A stretch of 64,000 nt of DNA, taken from Flavobacterium filum DSM 17961. GTDB taxonomy: Bacteria; Bacteroidota; Bacteroidia; Flavobacteriales; Flavobacteriaceae. The DNA lies in NCBI RefSeq assembly GCF_000425465.1, contig NZ_AUDM01000007.1, positions 1 to 64,000 of the forward strand. The letters are read 5' to 3'. A model generated the notes under the pieces. The model ran no database searches. It saw nothing but the letters and a program-made list of their open reading frames with translations, and was not told the DNA's origin. Below are positions 8,886 through 15,898 of this stretch, piece by piece. The stretch's first letter is position 1. Every line of letters starts with the position of its first letter. Both the position numbers and the translations under genes were made by a program.

Positions 8886-9955
8886 TTTTTTTTTTCTCCA
8901 TCAAAAGTGATAGAGCCCAATTGCATCAAACAAAGTTCGATGAGTAAACGTTGGTTTTGACTCACTTTATATTTCAAATCAGTGTCATTTGCCAGCTCAA
9001 TTGCTTTTAACAAAAACTCCTGACTGCATTTTTGAGCTTGTTCGCCATACATTTTTTGAGCTTGTTCACCGGCTTCCAACAACGTTAAAGTTGCCGGATT
9101 TTTGCAAACCAATAAATCTCTAAAATGAGAAGCCAAACCTTGTATAAAATGATGAGCATCAAAACCGCGAGCCAAAATATCGTTGAACGCCATCAACAAT
9201 TCCGGTAATTTATTGGCTAAAATTAAATTCGTAATGTTGATATACGATTCATAATCCAAAACATTCAAATTTTCTGTAACTGCTTGACGCGTCAAATTAG
9301 TTCCGCAATACGAAACCACGCGATCAAAAATAGATAAGGCATCACGCATGGCACCATCTGCTTTTTGAGCAATGATATGCAATGCATCGTCTTCGTATTG
9401 TACACCTTGATTTTCGGCAACATAAGCCAAATGTTCTTTGGCATCTTTTACCGTAATCCGCTTAAAATCAAAAATCTGACAACGCGATAAAATAGTTGGA
9501 ATAATTTTATGCTTTTCGGTCGTAGCCAATATAAATATAGCGTGTTTTGGCGGTTCTTCCAACGTTTTCAAAAAAGCATTGAAAGCGGCAGACGAAAGCA
9601 TGTGTACCTCGTCAATAATATACACCTTGTATTGTCCGGTTTGTGGCGGTATGCGAACTTGGTCAATCAAATTCCGAATATCATCCACCGAGTTGTTAGA
9701 AGCGGCATCCAATTCAAACACATTAAATGCAAAATCTTCATTCGGATCATCATAACCGGGTTGGTTAATCTTACGAGCCAAAATTCTCGCACAAGTTGTT
9801 TTTCCCACCCCACGAGGCCCGGTAAAAAGCAAAGCTTGAGCTAAGTGATTGTTTTCGATGGCATTAAGCAAAGTGTTGGTAATAGCCTGCTGTCCCACCA
9901 CGTCAATAAACGTTTGGGGTCTGTATTTTCGGGCAGATACTACAAATTGTTCCAT
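8870..9955 (-). CDS. dnaX: DNA polymerase III clamp-loader subunit gamma (DnaX, zero-frame product)
   Basis: 361 residues from the ATG at 9955, with a TTG one codon upstream. AAA+ clamp-loader motor: Walker A GPRGVGKTT (residues 46-54), Walker B IIDEVHML, sensor 1 ILATTEKHK, SRC motif TILSRCQIF. The four-cysteine zinc module found after Walker A in E. coli DnaX is missing; a short loop (PGYDDPNEDFAF) leads straight into FELDAASNN. The zero frame stops just after an A10 run, giving a gamma-length product, and the tau extension continues in the -1 frame. It loads the sliding clamp and organises the replisome. Confidence 0.95.
   Translation of the reverse strand: MEQFVVSARKYRPQTFIDVVGQQAITNTLLNAIENNHLAQALLFTGPRGVGKTTCARILARKINQPGYDDPNEDFAFNVFELDAASNNSVDDIRNLIDQVRIPPQTGQYKVYIIDEVHMLSSAAFNAFLKTLEEPPKHAIFILATTEKHKIIPTILSRCQIFDFKRITVKDAKEHLAYVAENQGVQYEDDALHIIAQKADGAMRDALSIFDRVVSYCGTNLTRQAVTENLNVLDYESYINITNLILANKLPELLMAFNDILARGFDAHHFIQGLASHFRDLLVCKNPATLTLLEAGEQAQKMYGEQAQKCSQEFLLKAIELANDTDLKYKVSQNQRLLIELCLMQLGSITFDGEKKKLTDI
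8886..8895 (-). other. Candidate programmed -1 frameshift / slippage site in dnaX (A10)
   Basis: On the minus strand the sequence is GGAG, ten A, then GTTG. In the zero frame it reads GAA AAA AAA AAG, which contains the heptamer A AAA AAG in the correct phase, the same heptamer used by E. coli dnaX. A GGAG directly upstream could act as a Shine-Dalgarno-like stimulator. RNA polymerase slippage on A10 (as known for Thermus dnaX) would give the same products. A sequencing indel in a homopolymer cannot be excluded. Confidence 0.65.
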
Positions 9956-9972
9956 CAAAAAAGTTTGGATGA

Positions 9973-10002
9973 CAAATATAAAATTTAATTGTTGATTGGC
10001 AA
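9973..10002 (-). promoter_or_regulatory. Candidate dnaX promoter
   Basis: On the minus strand TATATTTG (9973-9980) fits the Bacteroidota -7 box TAnnTTTG. A TTG lies 19 bp upstream (10000-10002). The start codon is 17 bp downstream of the -7 box. Confidence 0.5.
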
Positions 10003-10023
10003 GGGGGGGAGGGAAAATTAGTT

Positions 10024-10058
10024 GGTTGTTGGTTGATGGTTGTTGGTTGTTGGTTGTC
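10024..10058. repeat. Heptamer tract GGTTGTT x5
   Basis: Five in-register 7-bp units: GGTTGTT, GGTTGAT, GGTTGTT, GGTTGTT, GGTTGTC. It lies upstream of dnaX. The tract at 15754-15802 on the far side of the methyltransferase island has the complementary sequence (ACCGACA/ACAGACA units). Confidence 0.85.
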
Positions 10059-10073
10059 GGGTTTCCGCATTTT

Positions 10074-10099
10074 TGTCATTCTGACGAAGGAAGAATCTC
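10074..10099. repeat. REP-like TGTCATTCTGACGAAGGA element
   Basis: The sequence is related to the arms of the inverted repeat at 7979-8070 and to 10343-10368 (TGTCATGTCGACGAAGGA). It is a single arm without a nearby partner. Confidence 0.6.
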
Positions 10100-10117
10100 T
10101 ATAATCCTCACCCCCAA

Positions 10118-10138
10118 CCCCTCTCCAAAGGAGAGGGG
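10118..10138. repeat. GC-rich hairpin CCCCTCTCC-AAA-GGAGAGGGG
   Basis: Perfect 9-bp stem (10118-10126 / 10130-10138) with an AAA loop, strikingly GC-rich for this region. No T-run follows, so it is more likely a dispersed palindromic repeat than a terminator. Confidence 0.7.
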
Positions 10139-10176
10139 AGACTGGGCGTTGAAATTACTGCTAATTTAATGGTTAT

Positions 10177-10260
10177 GAATCCGCTTTTATCCATTTTCGC
10201 TAAGCGAACAAAAATAAATCAGCGAAAATCTGTTCAATCCGTTTCATCAGCGTGCCATTA
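10177..10260. repeat. Dispersed intergenic repeat, copy B (left flank of the island)
   Basis: It contains TTTTCGCTAAGCGAAC, a palindromic core, followed by aaatcagcgaaaatctgtt and caatccgttt. The same core and order recur in the same orientation at 15644-15724, on the other side of the methyltransferase island. Confidence 0.8.
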
Positions 10261-10342
10261 AAAAAAGGAATAGATAAACGGAAATTGATTAACGATTGAA
10301 AAATTATGATTATTGATTTTTGAACGGAATCCTCCGCAATCT

Positions 10343-10368
10343 TGTCATGTCGACGAAGGAGACATCTC
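10343..10368. repeat. REP-like TGTCATGTCGACGAAGGA element
   Basis: Second single-arm copy of the family seen at 7979-8070 and 10074-10099. The rest of the gap from 10369 to the methyltransferase start is AT-rich with nothing else recognised apart from the promoter candidate. Confidence 0.6.
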
Positions 10369-10609
10369 GTAATTTTGACAATATTAACAAAATAATTTCA
10401 CTCATTACAGAAATCCGTAAAAAATTATAAAATTACCTTACTACCTTTGGCGTAACAAAAGGAATTTTCAGTTTTTTGTGAAATTTGGAATTAAAAATTT
10501 GGAATTAAAATAATTGAATTATTTATATTTTGATCTAACGTTCAGATTTATAGAATTATAGTGAAAAATATTCTTTGAAAAAACATTTTTTTATGAATAA
10601 TATTAAATG

Positions 10610-10617
10610 TAATTTTG
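10610..10617 (+). promoter_or_regulatory. Candidate promoter -7 box for the methyltransferase operon
   Basis: TAATTTTG matches TAnnTTTG 45 bp before the ATG at 10663. The nearest TTTG upstream (10574-10577) is 32 bp away, too far for a normal -33 box, so this is tentative. Confidence 0.3.
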
Positions 10618-10662
10618 TTAAAATAGAATTTTTTAATAAAATTCAAAATTACGTAGCCACTT

Positions 10663-11943
10663 ATGAGAATAACCCAAGCTAACTGGGATACAAATTTTAA
10701 AAGTATCCGAGAATCATCAACGTGGAATAATCAAGTTGACCAAGAGTTAAAGATGCATAAAATTCATATGTATCCTGCAAAATTTCCTTCGTTTCTTATT
10801 GGGAAATCTTTAGAGTATGCAAGAAAGAACAGTATTACAGTTAATTCAATTGGAGATATTTTTTGCGGTTGTGGTACAACTGCACTCGAAGCAAAGGTTA
10901 ATGATAAAGAGTTTTGGGGATGTGATATTAACCCAGTTGCAACATTAATCGCAAAAGTTAAAAGAGAAACATATAGTAAGAATATTTTAAATAAATACTA
11001 CGAAAATATTGTTACGGTTTATACTAATAATTATAGTGAAATTCCAGACTATATTGTTCAAAATGATAGAATATTATATTGGTTTTGGCCTAAACAAATA
11101 GAAGATTTAAGTCAATTATTGAACGCTATTAAATTAATTATTCCAAAGGGAAAATATCAGGATTTCTTTCTTGTTGCTTTCTCAAATATTCTAAAAAGAA
11201 GTTCTAAATGGCTTACAAAATCTATTAAACCTCAGATAGATCCTGCAAAGCCGATTTATCCTGTATTTGAGTCCTTTAAATCCCAATATATTACGATGTT
11301 AAGAGCTGTAGAGGAAATAAATACAAAAGTTTCAAATTCTCCAAATGCTCAAATAATAAATAGAAATTTTTTAAGATTAAATGTAAATGAATCTATTCTA
11401 GACATGCTTATAACAAGTCCACCGTATGTAACATCATATGAATATGCCGATTTACACCAATTATCTACTATGTGGTTGGGATATACTAATGATTTTAGAG
11501 AACTGCGTAATGGTACAATAGGAAGCATTTATAATCAATCATTAAATAATTTAGATATTGAAGGTTTAGATGAATTTGCAATAGATACATATAGAAATCT
11601 TAGTAATGCTGATGCTAAAAGTCCTAGGGCAGCTTTAAAGTATTTTATTGATATGAGAGACACTATTAATAAATCCTATTCTTTAATAAATCCAGGTGGT
11701 ATGGCAGTATTTGTAATAGGAAATACAACATATAAAGATATATATATTGACAACGCTAAATATCTTACTAAATGTATGCTTAATAGAGGTTTTGGTGAAA
11801 TTGAAGTTATGAAAAGGAAAATTAGTTCAAAAATTCTTAGCCCTTATAGAGATAAGAGAGGCAAATTTTCAAATAACAAAAATCATAAGAAAATTTATAG
11901 TTACGAATTTGTAATCATTGCAAGAAAACCGTCAAATGGATAA
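10663..11943 (+). CDS. DNA methyltransferase (amino-MTase type, SPPY motif)
   Basis: 426 residues. HKIHMYPAKFPSFLI (residues 32-46) resembles the conserved HxYPAKF segment of site-specific amino-methyltransferases. The AdoMet-binding motif I is DIFCGCGTT (65-73), with an acidic CDINPVATL strand after it. The catalytic motif is TSPPY (251-255), the S/DPPY motif of N4-cytosine or N6-adenine methylases. Motif I precedes the catalytic motif. No endonuclease is fused or recognised next to it. The stop overlaps the next gene's likely ATG (11936) by 8 bp, so it is first in a coupled three-gene operon. Specificity is unknown; a TRM11-like RNA methylase is a less likely alternative. Confidence 0.85.
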   Translation: MRITQANWDTNFKSIRESSTWNNQVDQELKMHKIHMYPAKFPSFLIGKSLEYARKNSITVNSIGDIFCGCGTTALEAKVNDKEFWGCDINPVATLIAKVKRETYSKNILNKYYENIVTVYTNNYSEIPDYIVQNDRILYWFWPKQIEDLSQLLNAIKLIIPKGKYQDFFLVAFSNILKRSSKWLTKSIKPQIDPAKPIYPVFESFKSQYITMLRAVEEINTKVSNSPNAQIINRNFLRLNVNESILDMLITSPPYVTSYEYADLHQLSTMWLGYTNDFRELRNGTIGSIYNQSLNNLDIEGLDEFAIDTYRNLSNADAKSPRAALKYFIDMRDTINKSYSLINPGGMAVFVIGNTTYKDIYIDNAKYLTKCMLNRGFGEIEVMKRKISSKILSPYRDKRGKFSNNKNHKKIYSYEFVIIARKPSNG

Positions 11944-14206
11944 GAGAATTCCAATAGATTTAAAAGGTACATTATCGCCTCGACCATATGCACGTTTATT
12001 AACGATGATTGGCGACCAGCTTATCAAGAACGAGAAAATTGCTTTGTTTGAGTTAATAAAAAACTCTTATGATGCTGATGCTGATTGGGTTCAAGTCCGA
12101 TTAAACAATTTTAAGGAAGTGTATGATAACAATGAGCAACTAATTGAGATAATTGCCAAACCTGATTCTTTTATTGAAATTGAAGATGATGGGCATGGCA
12201 TGTCTTGGGAAGTTTTAAGTGATGCTTGGATGAATCCTGCATCACCTATTAAATATTTAGAAAAGAAAAAAGGATCAAGAAAAAGCCCTCAAAAAAAGAG
12301 ATTATTACAAGGTGAAAAAGGTATAGGTCGATTTGCTGTTTTTAAAATTGGCTCCACAGTTGAAATAACAACAAGAACCAAGAATGGAGATGAAATTTCT
12401 TTATTTAGTGACTTGTCTAAGTATGATCAAGATTTATTTACAGAAGTTGGAAAAGAAGAGGTAAAATATCTAGATCAAATAAATTACAATTACGAAATAA
12501 AATCATCTCCAGAGCACTTCGTTGAAAGAACAATTAATATACAAAATTCACGAGTTTCAAGTAAATCATATGGAACACTCATAAAAATAAGCAATCTTAA
12601 AAAGGGTGGTCTAGATTTAAAAAAAATAGATGAAATTATAAATGATGTAAATAAATTGAGTTCCCCATTTTCTGAAGAGAATGTTACAAAAGATTTTATT
12701 TTCGATTTATTAATAAATAATTCTAGTAGATTTAAAGACGATAAGTTTAAGGATAAATTAGATAGCTTGTTAGAGAAAGCACCTCTTAAAGTGACTAATG
12801 GAAATTTCGATAATCTTAAATTTGAGTTTAATTTAAATGGTAACAATCGAGTAATTTCATTTGAAACTTTATCAGGTTTTAAAGTTTTTAAAGATAGATT
12901 TATTGATTCTAAAACGGGGAAGTTAAAGCGTGATCCTGAATGCGGTCCATTCAAATTTCAATTTTACATCTTTGATTTAGGAAAAGATGCACCACTAAAG
13001 TATCATTTTGATGTCAATGATGAGGATAAAACTTTCATCAAAAACCATCGAATTTATTTATATAGGGATGGAGTTAGGGTTTATCCCTACGGAGATCCAA
13101 ATGACGATTGGATTGGTATTGATGTGAAGAGAGGAATCACAAGAGCAGGTGATTCATTGAGTAATGATCAAACTATTGGTTATTTATCAATTTCTAACGA
13201 AAGTAATCCAGATTTAAAGGACAAAACGAATCGAGAAGGTTTATTGGAAATAGGCAATTCTTACGAAGACTTTATTACATTAATTCAGTCATTCTTTGCA
13301 TATCTTCATAAAGAGTTTATTAAATATAAAGATGCTAATAAAGATAAGTCAGTAATTCAATCCGTAAAAAAATCTGTAGTTCCTAATCAATTAGATTTAT
13401 TCAAGGAATATCTTTCAGATAAAATTGAACCTGTTAAGAGAAAAGAATTTGCTGATTTGGTAAGCCAATATCATGCAGAAAGAAAATATTTAATTGAAAA
13501 AGCTGAGATATCAGAAGATTTAGCTTCGGTCGGTTTAACTGTTGAAGCCGCCTCTCATGATTTAATGACAATGATACGGCGTGCTAAGGAAACTATGGAT
13601 TTTCTTATGCGAATGTCAAATGCAGGAAATGCTGATCAAGAAAAAATTACTGAAAATTTAGAGAAGTTACGAGGAGAAATTACGTTTATTGAAGACCAAA
13701 TTAAAGGAATTCAACCTGTTTTTAGGTCTTCAAGAAGAAAGAAAAAAGATTTTAGGATTTCAGAAATTATTAAGACAGTAAGAAAGTATTATGATGTATT
13801 ACTTAATCAATATAAAATAGAATTAAAAGTCGAGGAAGTTGGTGCTCCATTGGTCATCCGTACAAATGAAGCTGTTCTTCTCCAAACATTTATTAATCTA
13901 ATTGATAATGCAGTATATTGGTTAAGTACCGTAGATAAGGATGATAAACAAATTTCAATTATGATTGACGGTAATAATTATGAAGTTGTTTTCGCTGATA
14001 ATGGACCAGGAATATCAGAAGATGATGAACCTTATATTTTCGAATCTTTCTTTTCTACTAAAGGAGATAGAGGTCGAGGATTAGGATTGTATATTGCTCG
14101 ACAACTTCTAGAAAGAAATGAATTTAGTATAGAGTATGGAAAAAATAAAAAAATTCTTTCAGGGGCTAATTTCTTGGTGGATTTCAATACAGATGGAGAT
14201 AATTAA
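11936..14206 (+). CDS. Double-GHKL ATPase: MORC/Hsp90-like ATPase fused to a histidine-kinase core
   Basis: 756 residues from the ATG at 11936 that overlaps the methylase stop; an upstream in-frame start at 11918 would add six residues. Two nucleotide-binding folds are visible. The N-terminal one has ELIKNSYDADA (about 39-49), EDDGHGMS and GEKGIGRFA, typical of Hsp90/MutL/MORC-type GHKL ATPases. The C-terminal one follows a coiled region with an H-box-like SHDLMTMIRR (His541) and has NLIDNAVYW (about 654), DNGPGIS (about 688), FESFFSTKG and GRGLGLYIAR, typical of sensor kinases. There are no membrane segments, so it acts in the cytoplasm. It presumably signals to the downstream receiver protein. 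GHKL ATPases of the MORC group are known from restriction-modification neighbourhoods; the exact role here is inferred. Confidence 0.85.
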   Translation: MDKRIPIDLKGTLSPRPYARLLTMIGDQLIKNEKIALFELIKNSYDADADWVQVRLNNFKEVYDNNEQLIEIIAKPDSFIEIEDDGHGMSWEVLSDAWMNPASPIKYLEKKKGSRKSPQKKRLLQGEKGIGRFAVFKIGSTVEITTRTKNGDEISLFSDLSKYDQDLFTEVGKEEVKYLDQINYNYEIKSSPEHFVERTINIQNSRVSSKSYGTLIKISNLKKGGLDLKKIDEIINDVNKLSSPFSEENVTKDFIFDLLINNSSRFKDDKFKDKLDSLLEKAPLKVTNGNFDNLKFEFNLNGNNRVISFETLSGFKVFKDRFIDSKTGKLKRDPECGPFKFQFYIFDLGKDAPLKYHFDVNDEDKTFIKNHRIYLYRDGVRVYPYGDPNDDWIGIDVKRGITRAGDSLSNDQTIGYLSISNESNPDLKDKTNREGLLEIGNSYEDFITLIQSFFAYLHKEFIKYKDANKDKSVIQSVKKSVVPNQLDLFKEYLSDKIEPVKRKEFADLVSQYHAERKYLIEKAEISEDLASVGLTVEAASHDLMTMIRRAKETMDFLMRMSNAGNADQEKITENLEKLRGEITFIEDQIKGIQPVFRSSRRKKKDFRISEIIKTVRKYYDVLLNQYKIELKVEEVGAPLVIRTNEAVLLQTFINLIDNAVYWLSTVDKDDKQISIMIDGNNYEVVFADNGPGISEDDEPYIFESFFSTKGDRGRGLGLYIARQLLERNEFSIEYGKNKKILSGANFLVDFNTDGDN

Positions 14207-14225
14207 AGGACAAAATATAGAGCCT

Positions 14226-15455
14226 ATGAATGTAGAATTAAATAAAGGTTTTGCTATCATTATTGATGATCATTTGTTAAAGGATGATACTGACGATATA
14301 AATAAAATTGCTAATATTATTTCAAATAAAGGAATTCCTTATTGCGGATATAATAATTTAAATGATGCTCTAAAATGTATTTCAAATTTTATAGCTGTCA
14401 ATTTTGTAGTATTAGATTGGAGGTTGTCAGTCCCTGAAAATCAAGAGGTTGTTGTGACAGATTTTATGATAAAAGCAAATGCAACATCAAACATTAATTT
14501 TCTTAAAGAATTTAGAAAGCAGTGTTTTGCACCGGTTTTTATATTTAGTTCGGAAAACAGGGATAATATTGTTGAAGAACTATCCGAGAATGGTGGTAAG
14601 GATTTACTAAATGAGGATTCACCTGAAAGGAATTTTATTTTTATTAAAAGTAAATCAGAACTTATCGATGGTGAAAATCTTTTTAATGCTGTAAATGAAT
14701 GGATTAAAAAAAATCCTGCAATTTATACATTAAAGTCTTGGGATAATTCCTTTTTGGAAGCAAAAAATAAAACTTTTTGGCACCTTTTTGAAAGGAGTCC
14801 AATGTGGCCAAAAATATTATGGGATACATATTCAAAAGATTCTGTAGATCAAGGATTGAATATTATGGATACAATAAATAAAAATATATCATCCAGAACT
14901 AAATTTCTTAACTATGATCAAGTAATATTAGAAGGTTATAATGGTAACATTACAAAAAATGAAATTAAGGAAGTAATACAAGGAATTATGTTTATGAATA
15001 GTGATTATCTTCATGATAAAGATTTACAGCCTGGTGATATATTTAAAATCCAAGGAGATTATTATCTTAATTTGAGACCAATCTGTGATACGATTATTGG
15101 TAGAATGGAAGAAAATGAGACACCATCAGCTTCTTGTGATGGAAATTTCTATTCGATTAAAGGAAGTAAAATGCGTCCGATAGATGTTAAGGATAGATAT
15201 AATTCAAACCTTGAAATGATTAATGAACGAATTGATGAAGTTGTTATTTACGGTGTTGAAGAAAAAGAATTTTTTAGGTTTTCTTTAAAGAAAATATATA
15301 TTCATAATTTTATAACTCAAAGAGGAAATAGAAAATGTCGTTTAGTTAGCCCATATATAACTCACATTCAACAAAAGTATTCGTCGTATGTTGGTCGATT
15401 TGGGTTGCCTCGTATGCCTGTTGAGATTATTACTGATAATTTACCAATGGACTAA
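14226..15455 (+). CDS. Receiver-domain protein with an unrecognised C-terminal half
   Basis: 410 residues from the ATG at 14226, chosen because the receiver fold begins at once (GFAIIIDDH). In-frame ATGs at 14193 and 14136 overlap the preceding gene and cannot be excluded. The receiver has the acidic pair Asp14/Asp15, phospho-acceptor Asp64 in VVLDWRL, Ser108/109 in IFSSEN and Lys141. It carries a long insert after the phospho-site. Residues of about 150-410 match no family I recognise: no helix-turn-helix, no GGDEF, and no PD-(D/E)XK pattern that I can defend. As the last gene of the operon it is the likely output or effector of the double-GHKL kinase. Confidence 0.75.
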   Translation: MNVELNKGFAIIIDDHLLKDDTDDINKIANIISNKGIPYCGYNNLNDALKCISNFIAVNFVVLDWRLSVPENQEVVVTDFMIKANATSNINFLKEFRKQCFAPVFIFSSENRDNIVEELSENGGKDLLNEDSPERNFIFIKSKSELIDGENLFNAVNEWIKKNPAIYTLKSWDNSFLEAKNKTFWHLFERSPMWPKILWDTYSKDSVDQGLNIMDTINKNISSRTKFLNYDQVILEGYNGNITKNEIKEVIQGIMFMNSDYLHDKDLQPGDIFKIQGDYYLNLRPICDTIIGRMEENETPSASCDGNFYSIKGSKMRPIDVKDRYNSNLEMINERIDEVVIYGVEEKEFFRFSLKKIYIHNFITQRGNRKCRLVSPYITHIQQKYSSYVGRFGLPRMPVEIITDNLPMD

Positions 15456-15490
15456 GACACTAGCTACACAAACAGCCCTTAAAAACCCAC

Positions 15491-15522
15491 CGCAAAATCT
15501 CCCTACTTTGCAGTTTTTTTTA
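15491..15522 (+). terminator. Weak candidate terminator after the island operon
   Basis: A GCAAA...TTTGC stem (with one possible extra pair) is followed by a run of T residues. The short stem makes this tentative. Confidence 0.4.
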
Positions 15523-15643
15523 TATATCAGCAAAAAATCCTTGAATCAAGTCTAAAAAGACATTGGCAAATTTCAAAACGACACCCGCCATCTCCATAAA
15601 CAAACCTTAACATCTAAAAGTAAGCACAAATTTAGCCAGAAGA

Positions 15644-15724
15644 AATCCTCTTCCATCCCTTTTCGCTAAGCGAACCAAAAAATCAGCGAAAATCTATTTC
15701 ATCCATCCCATCCGTGTTCCATTG
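15644..15724. repeat. Dispersed intergenic repeat, copy C (right flank of the island)
   Basis: CTTTTCGCTAAGCGAACC, then aaatcagcgaaaatctatttc and catccgtgttccatt, in the same order and orientation as copy B at 10177-10260. With copy B it forms a direct repeat bracketing about 5.4 kb that includes the three-gene island. Confidence 0.8.
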
Positions 15725-15753
15725 AGCAATGTGTCAATGTGTAGATGATTCAA

Positions 15754-15802
15754 ACAGACAACAGACAACCGACAACCGACAACAGACAACAGAAATCAGA
15801 CA
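15754..15802. repeat. Heptamer tract ACAGACA/ACCGACA x7
   Basis: Seven in-register units: ACAGACA, ACAGACA, ACCGACA, ACCGACA, ACAGACA, ACAGAAA, TCAGACA. It is complementary to the GGTTGTT tract at 10024-10058, so the two tracts face each other across the island. Confidence 0.85.
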
Positions 15803-15871
15803 ACCCTTCGTTACCCTAACGTTAAATCTCTCAATGTTTTACACAAAAGTTTTTTATGTAGAAATAAAGTG

Positions 15872-15879
15872 TACCTTTG
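15872..15879 (+). promoter_or_regulatory. typA promoter -7 box
   Basis: TACCTTTG followed by CACC is an excellent match to the Bacteroidota -7 consensus, 20 bp before the typA start. The T-rich stretch about 20 bp upstream (GTTTTTTATG) would be the -33 region. Confidence 0.65.
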
Positions 15880-15898
15880 CACCCTGAAAAAATAACAG

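Noticed and set aside
10118..10138. Rho-independent terminator
   Set aside because: The stem is strong but there is no T-run and no gene ends next to it in a suitable orientation.
12490..12954. 154-residue minus-strand ORF opposite the GHKL gene
   Set aside because: Antisense shadow of a gene with clear domain motifs; its composition mirrors the opposite strand.
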